64,000 nt of DNA from Solimonas sp. K1W22B-7 (GCF_003428335.1 NZ_CP031704.1:1178001-1242000); one strand, 5' to 3'; positions 37,016 through 46,361 are shown, counted from the stretch's first letter. Numbers and translations are program-made. Notes: generated by a model from the letters alone, not told the origin.

Positions 37016-37767
37016 TGAACAAACTGTTTTCCGCGAAGACCGTCCTGCTGATCGTCGGCCTGCTGCTGTTGCCGGGCCTGGTGCATGCCGCCGGCCTGCC
37101 GGCGGTGACGGTGGCCCCGGCGCCGGGCGGTGGCCAGCAGTACTCGCTGAGCATCCAGGTGCTGTTCCTGATGACGGCGCTGACGCTGCTGCCGGCGGCG
37201 CTGCTGATGACCACCTCGTTCACGCGCATCATCATCGTGCTGGGCCTGCTGCGCCAGGCGCTGGGCACCGGCCAGACGCCCTCCAACCAGGTGCTGATCG
37301 GCCTGGCGCTGTTCCTGACCTTCTTCATCATGTCGCCGGTGCTCGACCGGGTCTACACCGAAGCGGCACAGCCCTACCTCGACGGCCAGATGGAGTTCCA
37401 GCCGGCCCTGCAGAAGGCCGCCGCGCCGGTGCGCCAATTCATGCTGGCGCAGACCCGCGAGGCCGACCTGATGACCTTCGCCAAAATCGCCGGCAAGGGC
37501 CCCTTCGCCCATGCCGACGAGATTCCCTTCACCGTGCTGGCCGCGTCCTTCGTCACCAGCGAGCTGACCACCGCCTTCCAGATCGGCTTCCTGCTGTTCA
37601 TCCCCTTCGTGGTGATCGACCTGATCGTCTCCAGCGTGCTGATGAGCATGGGCATGATGATGCTGTCGCCGATGCTGATCTCGCTGCCCTTCAAGCTGAT
37701 GCTGTTCGTGCTCGTGGACGGCTGGTCGCTGGTGATGGGTTCGCTGGCCGCGAGCTTCTCGGTATGA
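37015..37767 (+). CDS. fliP: Flagellar type III export protein FliP
   Basis: A 250-residue polytopic gate protein. A signal peptide (LFSAKTVLLIVGLLLLPGLVHA) precedes the family core: LTLLPAALLMTTSFTRIIIVLGLLRQALGT, PSNQVLIGLALFLTFFIM and GFLLFIPFVVIDLIVSSVLMSMGMMML. It forms the pentameric channel with FliQ and FliR. A GTG one codon upstream is also in frame. It overlaps fliQ by 4 nt. Confidence 0.97.
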   Translation: MNKLFSAKTVLLIVGLLLLPGLVHAAGLPAVTVAPAPGGGQQYSLSIQVLFLMTALTLLPAALLMTTSFTRIIIVLGLLRQALGTGQTPSNQVLIGLALFLTFFIMSPVLDRVYTEAAQPYLDGQMEFQPALQKAAAPVRQFMLAQTREADLMTFAKIAGKGPFAHADEIPFTVLAASFVTSELTTAFQIGFLLFIPFVVIDLIVSSVLMSMGMMMLSPMLISLPFKLMLFVLVDGWSLVMGSLAASFSV

Positions 37768-38033
37768 CGCCGGAAGACGTCATGAGCTACGGCCGCGAGG
37801 CCCTGCTGCTGGCCCTGATGATCTCGGCGCCGCTGCTGCTGACCGCGCTGGCGGTGGGCGTGCTGGTGGGCCTGTTCCAGGCCGCCACGCAGATCAACGA
37901 AATGACCCTGAGCTTCATCCCCAAGGCCCTGGCGATGGCCGCGGTGCTGGTGATCACCGGGCCGTGGATGCTGCGGCTGCTGGTGGAGTACACGCGGCGC
38001 CTGATCGAGGGCATTCCGGGGTTGGTGAATTGA
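37764..38033 (+). CDS. fliQ: Flagellar type III export protein FliQ
   Basis: An 89-residue export-gate subunit with two transmembrane helices (EALLLALMISAPLLLTALAVGVLVGLFQ and PKALAMAAVLVITGPWMLRLL). The conserved FQAATQINEMTLSFIPK segment lies between them. It wraps around FliP-FliR in the gate. A palindromic repeat separates it from fliR. Confidence 0.96.
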   Translation: MTPEDVMSYGREALLLALMISAPLLLTALAVGVLVGLFQAATQINEMTLSFIPKALAMAAVLVITGPWMLRLLVEYTRRLIEGIPGLVN

Positions 38034-38054
38034 TGGAACCCAGGCTCCTGCCGT

Positions 38055-38186
38055 CCCCTCTCCCGCTTGCGGGAGAGGGTGGCCCGCAGGGCCGGGAGAG
38101 GGTTTCTGTAAATGCCCGATGGGTTACTCCCACTCGATCTACAGAAACCCTCTCTCCCGGCCTCTCTCCCGCAGGCGGGAGAGAGG
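38055..38186. repeat. Compound REP-like inverted repeat in the fliQ-fliR gap
   Basis: A hairpin CCCTCTCCCGC-TT-GCGGGAGAGGG (38056-38079) and its counterpart (38161-38186) flank an inner pair, GAGAGGGTTTCTGTA against TACAGAAACCCTCTC. The whole is one large foldback. The same inner sequence GAGAGGGTTTCTGTAAATG occurs inside cheA at 46929. It breaks an otherwise gap-free flagellar operon and ends 8 bp before the fliR ATG. Confidence 0.88.
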
Positions 38187-38194
38187 AGTAAAGA

Positions 38195-38977
38195 ATGGAA
38201 ATCACCCAGGCCCAGCTCGATTCCTGGCTGCTGCAGTTCTTCCTGCCGTTCGCGCGCATCGCCGGCCTGCTGATGGTGGCGCCGGTGTTCGGCACGCGCG
38301 GTGTGCCGGCGATGATGCGCCTGCTGCTGGCCCTGATGATCTGCCTGCTGATCGCGCCGCTGCTGCCGGCGCCGGCGCCGCTCAAGCCCTTCGGTGCGAC
38401 CTGGTTCCTGGCGGTGGCGCAGCAGGTCGGCCTGGGCGTGGCCATGGGCTTCGTGCTGCAGCTGGTATTCGAAGGCATCATGATGGGCGGAGAACTGATC
38501 TCCTACAGCATGGGCCTGTCCTTCGCGCAGATGGCCGACCCGATCCGCGGCAGCAGCTCGCCGGTGGTGGGCAAGTTCCTGCTGACGCTGGCGATGCTGA
38601 TGTTCCTGGCCATGAACGGCCACCTGGTGGCGCTGGAGATGCTGGCCGAATCTTTCCACACGATGCCGCCAGGCCCTACCGGCTTGGACGCGGAGCGCTG
38701 CCGCGCCCTGGCCCTGCTCGGCAGCCAGATTTTCTCCGGCGGCCTGCGCCTGGCGCTGCCGGTGATGGTGGCGCTGCTCACCGTCAACCTGGCCTTCGGC
38801 ATCATGTCGCGCGCCGCACCCTCGCTGAACCTGATGTCGGTGGGCTTCCCGGCATCGCTGATCGCCGGCCTGCTGCTGCTGTACTTCGGCCTGGAAGGCC
38901 TGGGCCCGGTGCTGCGTGCGCTGCTGGAGAACGCCTGGGCCTTCACCGGCGCGTTGATGGGGGCGGACCGTGTCTGA
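38195..38977 (+). CDS. fliR: Flagellar type III export protein FliR
   Basis: A 260-residue polytopic gate protein opening TQAQLDSWLLQFFLPFARIAGL, with GTRGVPAMMRLLLALMICLLIAP and GELISYSMGLSFAQMADPIRGSS. It completes the FliP5-FliQ4-FliR1 complex. The start lies 8 bp after the palindromic repeat and has GAGAGGAG in the repeat edge as its ribosome-binding site, so the repeat supplies part of the translation signal. It overlaps flhB by 8 nt. Confidence 0.95.
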   Translation: MEITQAQLDSWLLQFFLPFARIAGLLMVAPVFGTRGVPAMMRLLLALMICLLIAPLLPAPAPLKPFGATWFLAVAQQVGLGVAMGFVLQLVFEGIMMGGELISYSMGLSFAQMADPIRGSSSPVVGKFLLTLAMLMFLAMNGHLVALEMLAESFHTMPPGPTGLDAERCRALALLGSQIFSGGLRLALPVMVALLTVNLAFGIMSRAAPSLNLMSVGFPASLIAGLLLLYFGLEGLGPVLRALLENAWAFTGALMGADRV

Positions 38978-40112
38978 GAGCAGCGGCCAGGAGAAAACAG
39001 AACGCGCCACACCCAAACGCCAGCGCGACGCCCGCAAGCGCGGCGACATCCCGCGCTCGCGCGAGCTGGCCACCGCGGCGGTGCTGGCGGTGGGGGTGCT
39101 GTCGCTGTGGGCCTTCGGCGGCGCCATCGCGCGGCGCTGTGCCGCGCTGATGCGCGAGGGCCTGAGCATCGACCCGGCGGTGCTGCACACGCCGCAGCGC
39201 CTGCCGACGATGTTCGGCGAGGCCCTGGTGTCCTCGCTGTGGGTGCTGCTGCCGCTGATGATCGCGCTGATGGGCGCGGTGTTCGCCGCGCCGCTGCTGC
39301 TGGGCGGCTTCAACTTCTCGGTGGAAGCGCTCAAGCCCGATTTCGGCCGTCTCAACCCGGTCAAGGGCTTCGGCCGCATCTTCTCCAGGAACAGCCTGAT
39401 GGAAATGCTCAAGGCCTTTCTCAAATTCGTCCTGCTGGGCGGGCTGGCCGGCATGTTCCTGTGGCTCAGCCACGGCGAGTTCACGGGCCTGAGCCTGGAA
39501 GACCCGCGCGCCGGCATCGGCCATGGCCTGGGCCTGGTGCTGCGCTGCGCCATCTGGCTGCTCGGCGGCCTGCTGGTGCTGGCCTTCATCGATGCGCCCT
39601 ACCAGTGGCTGGCCTACCAGAAGAAGATGCGCATGACGCGCCAGGAAGTGCGCGAGGAAATGAAGGAGAGCGAGGGCCGCCCCGAGGTCAAGGCCCGCAT
39701 CCGCCAGCTGCAGCAGCAGATGGCCAGCCGCCGGATGATGGAGCAGGTGCCGGCGGCCGACGTCATCGTCACCAACCCGACGCATTACGCCGTGGCCCTG
39801 AAATACGCGGCCGGCGAGATGCGCGCGCCCAAGGTGGTGGCCAAGGGCGCCGACGAAATCGCCCGCCTGATCCGCGAACTGGCCGCAGAACACCGCATCC
39901 CGGTGGTGTCGGCACCGCCGCTGGCCCGTGCGCTGTACCGCAGCACCCGGCTCGACCAGGAGATCCCGGCCCCGCTCTACGAAGCCGTGGCCCAGGTGCT
40001 GACCTACATCTACCGCCTGCGCCAGTGGCGCAACGGCCCGGCGCCGTCGCTGCCGCCGATCGTCGATGTGCCGGGCGGCGAGCCGGATCCCGTACCGGAT
40101 TCCCTGCAGTAA
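38970..40112 (+). CDS. flhB: Flagellar export switch protein FlhB
   Basis: A 380-residue export component with four membrane helices and a cytoplasmic autocleavage domain. The N-terminus SGQEKTERATPKRQRDARKRG and the cleavage motif NPTH at about residue 269 (VIVTNPTHYAVAL) are intact, so rod/hook to filament substrate switching should work. The C-terminal tail is proline-rich. The start is a GTG at 38970 inside the fliR end. Confidence 0.96.
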   Translation: MSESSGQEKTERATPKRQRDARKRGDIPRSRELATAAVLAVGVLSLWAFGGAIARRCAALMREGLSIDPAVLHTPQRLPTMFGEALVSSLWVLLPLMIALMGAVFAAPLLLGGFNFSVEALKPDFGRLNPVKGFGRIFSRNSLMEMLKAFLKFVLLGGLAGMFLWLSHGEFTGLSLEDPRAGIGHGLGLVLRCAIWLLGGLLVLAFIDAPYQWLAYQKKMRMTRQEVREEMKESEGRPEVKARIRQLQQQMASRRMMEQVPAADVIVTNPTHYAVALKYAAGEMRAPKVVAKGADEIARLIRELAAEHRIPVVSAPPLARALYRSTRLDQEIPAPLYEAVAQVLTYIYRLRQWRNGPAPSLPPIVDVPGGEPDPVPDSLQ

Positions 40113-40151
40113 CCGCTCGGCGGTGCAACCCTACCGTTTGCCACCATCCCG

Positions 40152-40232
40152 TTCACACCGAGTAGCGCAGCGTATCGAGGTGCGTGCCTCGATACGCCGC
40201 TTTGCGGCACTCGGCATGAACGGTTCGGTGGG
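40152..40232. repeat. Dispersed foldback repeat upstream of flhA, first copy
   Basis: Inner arms GCGTATCGAGG (40170-40180) and CCTCGATACGC (40187-40197) form a perfect 11-bp stem. Its 3' half (40187-40232) matches 63582-63627 at 42 of 46 positions. It lies in the 233-bp gap between flhB and flhA, where no gene or convincing promoter is seen otherwise. Confidence 0.75.
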
Positions 40233-40345
40233 GTCGCGACGGAAAACCAACGTGTCCATTTGTAAGACAGGTTCGTCCAACCGCAAGTAAACCCGTCAAG
40301 AACCCGCCTCCATCCGCCTAGCCCGGTTCTTGCACCCAGGGGTTC

Positions 40346-42415
40346 ATGAACCTCGATCTCAAAGCCCTCCTGACCCGCCTGCGCGGCATCGAGCGCAGCG
40401 GCATCGCCGCGCCGATCCTGCTGCTGGTGATCCTGGGCATGATGGTGGTGCCGCTGGCGCCGCTGGTGCTGGACCTGATGTTCTCGCTGAACATCACCCT
40501 GTCGATCGTGATCCTGCTGGCGGTGATCTACGTCATGCGGCCGATGGAGTTCAGCTCCTTCCCGACCGTGCTGCTGTTCGTCACCCTGATGCGCCTGGCG
40601 CTCAACGTCGCCTCCACCCGCGTGGTGCTGATGCATGGCCACGACGGCCCGCATGCCGCCGGCAAGGTGATCGAGGCCTTCGGCGAGTTCGTCATCGGCG
40701 GCCACTACATGGTCGGCTTCATCGTCTTCGCGATCCTGACGATCATCAACTTCATGGTCGTCACCAAGGGCGCCGAGCGCGTGTCCGAAGTCTCCGCACG
40801 CTTCGTGCTGGACGCCCTGCCGGGCAAGCAGATGGCGATCGACGCCGACATGAATGCCGGCCTGCTGACCCGCGACGAGGCCAAGGAGCGCCGCAACGAG
40901 GTGCGCGAGGAAGCCGACTTCTACGGCTCCATGGACGGCGCCAGCAAGTTCGTCCGCGGCGACGCCGTCGCCGGCATCCTGATCCTGTTCATCAACATCG
41001 TCGGCGGCATCCTCATCGGCACCATCGAGCACGGCCTGCCGGTGGGCGAGGCGCTCAAGACCTACACCCTGCTGACCATCGGCGACGGCCTGGTGGCGCA
41101 GATTCCGGCGCTGCTGCTGTCGGTGGCGGTGGCGGTGCTGGTGACGCGCATGTCGCGCGCCACCGACATGACGCAGATGGTCACCAGGCAGGTCTTCGGC
41201 GAGCCCAAGGTGCTGGGCCTGGCGGCGGCGATGCTGGGCCTGATCGGCATCATCCCGGGCATGCCCAACCTGGTGTTCCTGGCGCTGGCCGGCGGCTGCG
41301 GCGGCCTGTCCTGGATGCTGGCCAAGCGCAGGCAGCAGGCTCAGGAGCAACCCATCGCGGCTGAAGCCGCTCCCACGAAGCCGGCTGAGCTGTCCTGGGA
41401 AGACGTCACCCCGGAAGACGTGCTGGGCCTGGAGGTCGGCTTCCGCCTGATCCCGATGGTCGACGCCCGCCAGGGCGGCGAGCTGATGGCGCGCCTCAAG
41501 GGCGTGCGCAAGAAGCTGACGCAGGAGCTGGGCTTCCTGGTGCCGCCGGTGCATATCCGCGACAACCTGGAACTGCCGCCCGGCGGCTACCGCATCACCC
41601 TGCACGGCGTGCCGCTGGCCACCGGCCAGGTCTACCCCGACAAGGACATGGCGCTGAACCCGGGCCGCGTGTTCGGCACCGTCGAAGGCATTCCCGGCAA
41701 GGACCCGGCCTTCGGCATGGAGGCGCTGTGGATCGAGCGCGGTGCGCGCGACCACGCCCAGACCCTGGGCTACACCGTGGTGGATGCCTCCACCGTCGTC
41801 GCCACGCATCTGTCGACGCTGATCAAGACCCACTCCGCCGAACTGCTCGGCCACGACGAGGCACAGCAGCTGCTGACGCAGCTGGCGCGCGCCGCGCCGA
41901 AGCTGGCGGAAGACCTGGTGCCCAAGCTGCTGCCGCTGGGGCTGTTCGCCAAGGTGCTGCAGCAGCTGCTGGCCGAGCGCGTGCCGGTGCGCAACCTGCG
42001 CGTGATCGCCGAGGCGCTGTCCGAAGCCGCGCCGCGCAGTCAGGAACCCGTCGCCCTGGCCTCCGCCGTACGCGTCGCGCTGGGCCGCCAGATCGTTCAG
42101 GAAATCAACGGCATGGACGCCGAGCTGCCGGTGCTGACGCTGGCGCCGCCGCTGGAACAGGTGTTGCAGGACTCCCTGCGCAACGGTGGTGCGGTGATCG
42201 AACCAGGGCTGGCCGAACGCATGCACAAGTCCATTGCGGACAGCGCGCGCAGGCAGGAGGCCAGCGGTCAGCCAGCGGTGCTGCTGGTGCCGCCGGGACT
42301 GAGGCCGCTGCTGGCGCGGTTCACACGGCAGACGATCCCGGGCCTGCACGTGCTGGCCTACGACGAGGTCCCGGACAGCAAGCAGATCCGGATAGCAGGA
42401 GCGGTAGCTTTCTAA
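40346..42415 (+). CDS. flhA: Flagellar export protein FlhA
   Basis: A 689-residue export-gate subunit with eight N-terminal membrane helices and a large cytoplasmic chaperone-docking domain. Landmarks are MRPMEFSSFPTVLLFVTLMRLALNVASTR, GLLTRDEAKERRNEVREEADFYGSMDGASKFVRGDA (the FHIPEP region) and the C-terminal DTAVREAL-like regulatory region. The linker at about residues 333-350 contains a short dispersed-repeat copy translated in frame (PIAAEAAPTK). No sigma-54 or sigma-28 promoter could be assigned with confidence. Confidence 0.97.
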   Translation: MNLDLKALLTRLRGIERSGIAAPILLLVILGMMVVPLAPLVLDLMFSLNITLSIVILLAVIYVMRPMEFSSFPTVLLFVTLMRLALNVASTRVVLMHGHDGPHAAGKVIEAFGEFVIGGHYMVGFIVFAILTIINFMVVTKGAERVSEVSARFVLDALPGKQMAIDADMNAGLLTRDEAKERRNEVREEADFYGSMDGASKFVRGDAVAGILILFINIVGGILIGTIEHGLPVGEALKTYTLLTIGDGLVAQIPALLLSVAVAVLVTRMSRATDMTQMVTRQVFGEPKVLGLAAAMLGLIGIIPGMPNLVFLALAGGCGGLSWMLAKRRQQAQEQPIAAEAAPTKPAELSWEDVTPEDVLGLEVGFRLIPMVDARQGGELMARLKGVRKKLTQELGFLVPPVHIRDNLELPPGGYRITLHGVPLATGQVYPDKDMALNPGRVFGTVEGIPGKDPAFGMEALWIERGARDHAQTLGYTVVDASTVVATHLSTLIKTHSAELLGHDEAQQLLTQLARAAPKLAEDLVPKLLPLGLFAKVLQQLLAERVPVRNLRVIAEALSEAAPRSQEPVALASAVRVALGRQIVQEINGMDAELPVLTLAPPLEQVLQDSLRNGGAVIEPGLAERMHKSIADSARRQEASGQPAVLLVPPGLRPLLARFTRQTIPGLHVLAYDEVPDSKQIRIAGAVAF
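41355..41376. repeat. Half-copy of a dispersed palindrome inside the flhA linker
   Basis: TCGCGGCTGAAGCCGCTCCC and the next two bases closely resemble one arm of the repeats at 21368 and 34427 (TCGCGGCTAACAGCCGCTCC). It falls in the variable linker between the membrane and cytoplasmic parts of FlhA and keeps the reading frame. Confidence 0.6.
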
Positions 42416-42427
42416 CGAAGCGATGAC

Positions 42428-43690
42428 ATGAAAATCAAACGATTCCTGGCGAAGAACATGCGTGAGGCCATCCGGCTGGTGCGCGAGGAGCAGGGCCCCG
42501 ATGCGGTGATCCTGTCGAACCGCCGTATCGACGGTGGGGTCGAGGTGGTCGCCGCGGTGGACTACGACGCCGCGCTGATGCAGCAGGCCACGCGCCTGCC
42601 GGCGCCGCCGGCACCGGTCGAAGCGCCCGCCCCGGCACCGGTGATCGCCGCGCCGCAGCCGCAGCCCGCGCCGCGCCGCGCCGCAGCAGTACCGGCACAG
42701 AAACCCGTCGCCGTGACCGCGCCGGTCGCGCGGCCCGCGCCGCTGCCGCCAGTGGCCGCGCCCGAACTGCAGCAGCTGCGCCGCGAGATCGGCGGCGTGC
42801 GCCGCATGATGGAACAGCAGTACGCCAGCCTGATGTGGAAGGACCTGCGCGAGCAGCAGCCGGAGCGCATGGGCGCCCTGCGCGCCCTGGCCAACATCGG
42901 CATCGAACCGGCCCTGGTGCGCTCGATCCTCGACGAGTTGCCGGCGCAGACCGACGGCGAGCGTGCGCGCTTCCTGCCGCTGGGCCTGCTGTCGCGCCGC
43001 ATCCCGGCGGCCAAGAAGGACTTCATCCTCGACGGCGGCGTCTTCGCCCTGGTCGGCCCCACCGGCGTCGGCAAGACCACCACCATCGCCAAGCTCGCCG
43101 CGCGCTATGCCGCACGCCACGGCGTGCGCGACATCGCCCTGGTCACCACCGATCACTACCGCATCGGCGCCCAGGAACAGCTTTTCACCTACGGCCGCCT
43201 GCTCGGCGTGCCGGTGCATACCGCAGCCAACAGCGAAGAGCTGGCCCGCACCCTGTTCAAGCTGGCCGACCGCAAGCTGGTGCTGGTGGATACCGCCGGC
43301 CTGTCGCCGCGCGACCAGCAGCTGCAGGCGCAGTTCGCCGAGCTGCACGGCACCCGCACGCCGATGCGCGTGCTGCTGACGCTCAGCGCCACGCAGCAGG
43401 CCGGCGACATGGAAGAGGTCGTGCGCCGCTTCAAGCCGGCCAGGCCCGAAGGCCTGATCCTGACCAAGCTCGACGAGGCCACCCGCATCGGCGGCGCCCT
43501 GTCGGCGGCCATCCGCCATCGCCTGCCGGTCGGCTACATCGCCGACGGCCAGCGTGTGCCGGAGGACCTGCACCTGGCCCGCGCCGACCAGCTGGTCCTG
43601 CGCGCCATGCAGCTCACCCGACAGAACCCCGCGTTGCCCGAAGACGGCACGCTTGCCCTGCAGTATGGAGTCCTCAATGCCGGTTCCTGA
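42428..43690 (+). CDS. flhF: Flagellar biosynthesis SRP-type GTPase FlhF
   Basis: A 420-residue GTPase that marks the site of polar flagellum assembly. The B domain opens MKIKRFLAKNMREAIRLVREEQGPDAVILSNRR, followed by a long Ala/Pro-rich linker at about 60-110. The NG GTPase core has GPTGVGKTTTIAKLA at about 213 and LVTTDHYRIGAQEQLFTYGRLLGVP. Its presence with FlhG implies controlled polar flagellation. It overlaps flhG by 14 nt. Confidence 0.96.
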   Translation: MKIKRFLAKNMREAIRLVREEQGPDAVILSNRRIDGGVEVVAAVDYDAALMQQATRLPAPPAPVEAPAPAPVIAAPQPQPAPRRAAAVPAQKPVAVTAPVARPAPLPPVAAPELQQLRREIGGVRRMMEQQYASLMWKDLREQQPERMGALRALANIGIEPALVRSILDELPAQTDGERARFLPLGLLSRRIPAAKKDFILDGGVFALVGPTGVGKTTTIAKLAARYAARHGVRDIALVTTDHYRIGAQEQLFTYGRLLGVPVHTAANSEELARTLFKLADRKLVLVDTAGLSPRDQQLQAQFAELHGTRTPMRVLLTLSATQQAGDMEEVVRRFKPARPEGLILTKLDEATRIGGALSAAIRHRLPVGYIADGQRVPEDLHLARADQLVLRAMQLTRQNPALPEDGTLALQYGVLNAGS

Positions 43691-44552
43691 ACATCAGGCT
43701 TCGGGTCTGCAGCGCCTGCGGCAGCCGCGGCCGGTGCAGGTGATCGCCGTCACCAGCGGCAAGGGCGGCGTCGGCAAGACCAATGTCTCGGTCAACCTGG
43801 CGGTGGCCCTGGCCAACGAGGGCAAGCAGGTGCTGCTGCTCGACGGCGACCTCGGCCTGGCCAATGTCGACGTGCTGCTCGGCCTGCAGCCGACCCACAA
43901 TCTCTCGCATGTGATCGAAGGCGTCTGCTCGCTGGAGGACACCATCCTCAACGGCCCCTCCGGACTGATGGTGATCCCGGCCTCGTCCGGCAAGCGCCGC
44001 ATGGCCGAACTGACGCCGGCCGAGAACGCCGGCCTGGTGCAGGCCTTCAGCGACCTCAAGCGGCCGCTGGACGTGCTGATCGTGGACACCGCCGCCGGCA
44101 TCGCCGACAGCGTCATCACCTTCAGCCAGGCCTCGCAGGACGTGGTGGTGGTAGTCACCAACGACCCCTCCTCGCTGACCGACGCCTACGCCCTGATCAA
44201 GGTCCTGAACCGCGATCACGGCGTCAAGCGCGCCCACGTGCTGGCCAACATGGTGGCCAGCGGCAACGAGGCGCGCGAACTGTTCGACAACCTGCGCCGG
44301 GTCGCCGAGCGCTTCCTCGACATCACCCTGGACTTCATGGGCATGGTGCCCTCCGACGACTGGCTGCGCCGCGCGGTGCGGCGCCAGCGCTCCGTGGTGG
44401 ACGCCTACCCGAACTGCCCGTCCAGTCATGCCTTCAAGACGCTGGCGCGCAAGATCGAAAGCTGGGGCCGGGCGGAAGGTGCCCGCGGCAACCTCGAATT
44501 CTTCGTCGAGCGGCTGGTGGCACACGGCCGCATCGCCGGAGCACTGGCGTGA
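43677..44552 (+). CDS. flhG: Flagellar number regulator FlhG/FleN (MinD-like ATPase)
   Basis: A 291-residue ParA/MinD-type ATPase limiting flagellar number. The deviant Walker A motif is TSGKGGVGKTNVSVNLA at about 22-38, and the Walker B/A' region is VLLLDGDLGLANVDVLLG. A C-terminal amphipathic membrane-targeting tail is not obvious by eye. The ATG at 43677 has GGAG upstream; an ATG at 43665 is an alternative. It couples to fliA by a GTGA overlap. Confidence 0.95.
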   Translation: MPVPEHQASGLQRLRQPRPVQVIAVTSGKGGVGKTNVSVNLAVALANEGKQVLLLDGDLGLANVDVLLGLQPTHNLSHVIEGVCSLEDTILNGPSGLMVIPASSGKRRMAELTPAENAGLVQAFSDLKRPLDVLIVDTAAGIADSVITFSQASQDVVVVVTNDPSSLTDAYALIKVLNRDHGVKRAHVLANMVASGNEARELFDNLRRVAERFLDITLDFMGMVPSDDWLRRAVRRQRSVVDAYPNCPSSHAFKTLARKIESWGRAEGARGNLEFFVERLVAHGRIAGALA

Positions 44553-45274
44553 ACGCGCAGCTGCGGCCGCTGCCGCCCGCTGACGAGGCGCAGCTGATGC
44601 AGACGCACGCCGGACTGGTGCGGCGCATCGCGCTGCACCTGGCCGCGCGCCTGCCTTCGCACGTCGAGCTGGACGACCTGATCCAGGCCGGCGTGATCGG
44701 CCTGCTGGAGGCCGCGCGCCACTACAGCGGCGAACGCGGCGCTTCCTTCGAGACCTATGCCGGCATCCGCATCCGCGGCGCCATGCTCGACGAACTGCGC
44801 CACACCGACTGGGCGCCGCGCTCGGTGCACCGCCGCCAGCGCGAGGTCAGCGATGCGATCCGCAAGATCGAGCAGCAGACCGGCCGCGAGGCGCGCGATG
44901 CCGAGATCGCCGACCGCCTGGGCCTGCCGCTGGGCGAGTATCACGACATCGTGCAGGACGCTGCCCGCTGCCAGGTGATCAGCCTCGATGCCCAGCGCGA
45001 CGAGGACGACGGCGAGGCGATGGACTATGCCGACCCCGGCGACGGTCCCTCCGACCTGCTGCAGCGCGACGAATTCCGCGCGGCGCTGGCCGAGGCCATC
45101 GCCGGCATGCCGGAGCGCGAACGGCTGGTGATGTCGCTGTACTACGACGACGAGCTGAACCTCAAGGAAATCGGCGCGGTACTGGACGTCAGCGAATCGC
45201 GCGTCTGCCAGATCCACGGCCAGGCACTGCTGCGCCTGAAAGCGCGTTTGTCCGAGTGGACGGCGCGGGCCTGA
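44549..45274 (+). CDS. fliA: RNA polymerase sigma factor FliA (sigma-28)
   Basis: A 241-residue flagellar sigma factor. Regions 2, 3 and 4 are recognisable: [47 protein letters not shown] spans region 2, then a region 3 ([20 protein letters not shown]) and region 4 ([35 protein letters not shown]). It drives late genes such as flagellin and many chemotaxis genes and is normally held by FlgM, not in this window. GTG start. Confidence 0.96.
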   Translation: MNAQLRPLPPADEAQLMQTHAGLVRRIALHLAARLPSHVELDDLIQAGVIGLLEAARHYSGERGASFETYAGIRIRGAMLDELRHTDWAPRSVHRRQREVSDAIRKIEQQTGREARDAEIADRLGLPLGEYHDIVQDAARCQVISLDAQRDEDDGEAMDYADPGDGPSDLLQRDEFRAALAEAIAGMPERERLVMSLYYDDELNLKEIGAVLDVSESRVCQIHGQALLRLKARLSEWTARA

Positions 45275-45305
45275 TAGAGAACACGAGAAACCGGAGCACC
45301 ACCCC

Positions 45306-45698
45306 ATGAACCCGAACATGAAGATCCTGATCGTCGACGACTTCTCGACCATGCGCCGCATCGTCAAGAACCTGCTCAACGACCTGGGCTACACCAACAC
45401 CACCGAGGCCGACGACGGCAAGAGCGCCTGGCCGCTGCTGCAGGCCGGCGGCTTCGACTTCGTGGTCACCGACTGGAACATGCCGGGCATGACCGGCATC
45501 GACCTGCTGAAGGCCATCCGCGGCGACGCCAGGCTGGCCAAGCTGCCGGTGCTGATGGTGACCGCCGAAGCGCAGCGCGACCAGATCATCGAGGCCGCCA
45601 AGGCCGGCGTGAACGGCTACATCATCAAGCCCTTCACCGCGGTGACGCTGAAGGAGAAGATCGACAAGATCTTCCAGCGCGCGGCGGAGACGGCCTGA
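45306..45698 (+). CDS. cheY: Chemotaxis response regulator CheY
   Basis: A 130-residue single-domain receiver. The acidic pocket D11-D12 ([15 protein letters not shown]), the phospho-acceptor D56 in [12 protein letters not shown], the switch threonine in VLMVTAEA and the lysine in YIIKPF are all present. It carries the signal from CheA to FliM. It is directly followed by cheZ with a one-base overlap. Confidence 0.97.
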   Translation: MNPNMKILIVDDFSTMRRIVKNLLNDLGYTNTTEADDGKSAWPLLQAGGFDFVVTDWNMPGMTGIDLLKAIRGDARLAKLPVLMVTAEAQRDQIIEAAKAGVNGYIIKPFTAVTLKEKIDKIFQRAAETA

Positions 45699-46360
45699 TG
45701 AGCGCCGCGGCGGCTGCCATCGAGCGGCAGCGCCTGGCTTCCGGCCTGCGCAGCCTGCTGGCTGCGGTGGAGGCCGCCGACGAGGCGGCGGTGGAGCGCG
45801 GCCTCGCTGCGCTGCTCAGCGCCCGCGAGCAAGGCCTGTTCGTGCACCTGGCGCGGCTGACGCGCGAGCTGCACCGGGCGCTGGGAGAGCTGGGCCTGGA
45901 TTCGCGGCTCAGCGACCTGGCCGGCAGCGGCATCCCCGACGCCTGCGGCCGGCTCGACTACGTCGTGCAGGTCACCGAGCAGGCGGCGCACCGCACGCTG
46001 GACCTGGTCGACAGCAGCCGCGCGCTGGCCGGCAACATCCTCGGCCGCGCCACCGCCATGCAGGATTCCGCCGCGCGCCAGGCGATCCTGGAAGACACCA
46101 CGACCCTGCGCCACCAGCTCACCGAACTGGCCCAGGCGCAGGAATACCAGGACATCGCCGGGCAGACCATCAAGCGCGTGATCGGCCTGGTGCGCAGCGT
46201 CGAGCAGGCACTGCTGGACCTGCTGCGTGCCGCCGGCACGCGCCCCGCGATGGCGGGCGTGCCGCCGCCGGCACCGCGCGGCCTGCAGGGCCCGGCGCTG
46301 CCGGGCAGCGGCCACAGCCAGCAGGACGCCGACGAACTGCTGGCGAGCCTGGGGTTCTGA
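45698..46360 (+). CDS. cheZ: CheY-P phosphatase CheZ
   Basis: A 220-residue helical protein that speeds CheY-P dephosphorylation. The catalytic segment is QEYQDIAGQTIKRVIGLV, with the active-site glutamine in GQTIKR. The C-terminal CheY-binding peptide is DADELLASLGF, and a flexible Pro-rich linker lies between. CheZ is restricted mainly to beta- and gammaproteobacteria. Confidence 0.96.
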   Translation: MSAAAAAIERQRLASGLRSLLAAVEAADEAAVERGLAALLSAREQGLFVHLARLTRELHRALGELGLDSRLSDLAGSGIPDACGRLDYVVQVTEQAAHRTLDLVDSSRALAGNILGRATAMQDSAARQAILEDTTTLRHQLTELAQAQEYQDIAGQTIKRVIGLVRSVEQALLDLLRAAGTRPAMAGVPPPAPRGLQGPALPGSGHSQQDADELLASLGF

Positions 46361-46361
46361 C

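Noticed and set aside
40319-40334. TAGCCC-N5-TTGCA as a sigma-54 promoter for flhA
   Set aside because: The essential -24 GG is missing and transcription would start at the flhA ATG, leaving no leader.
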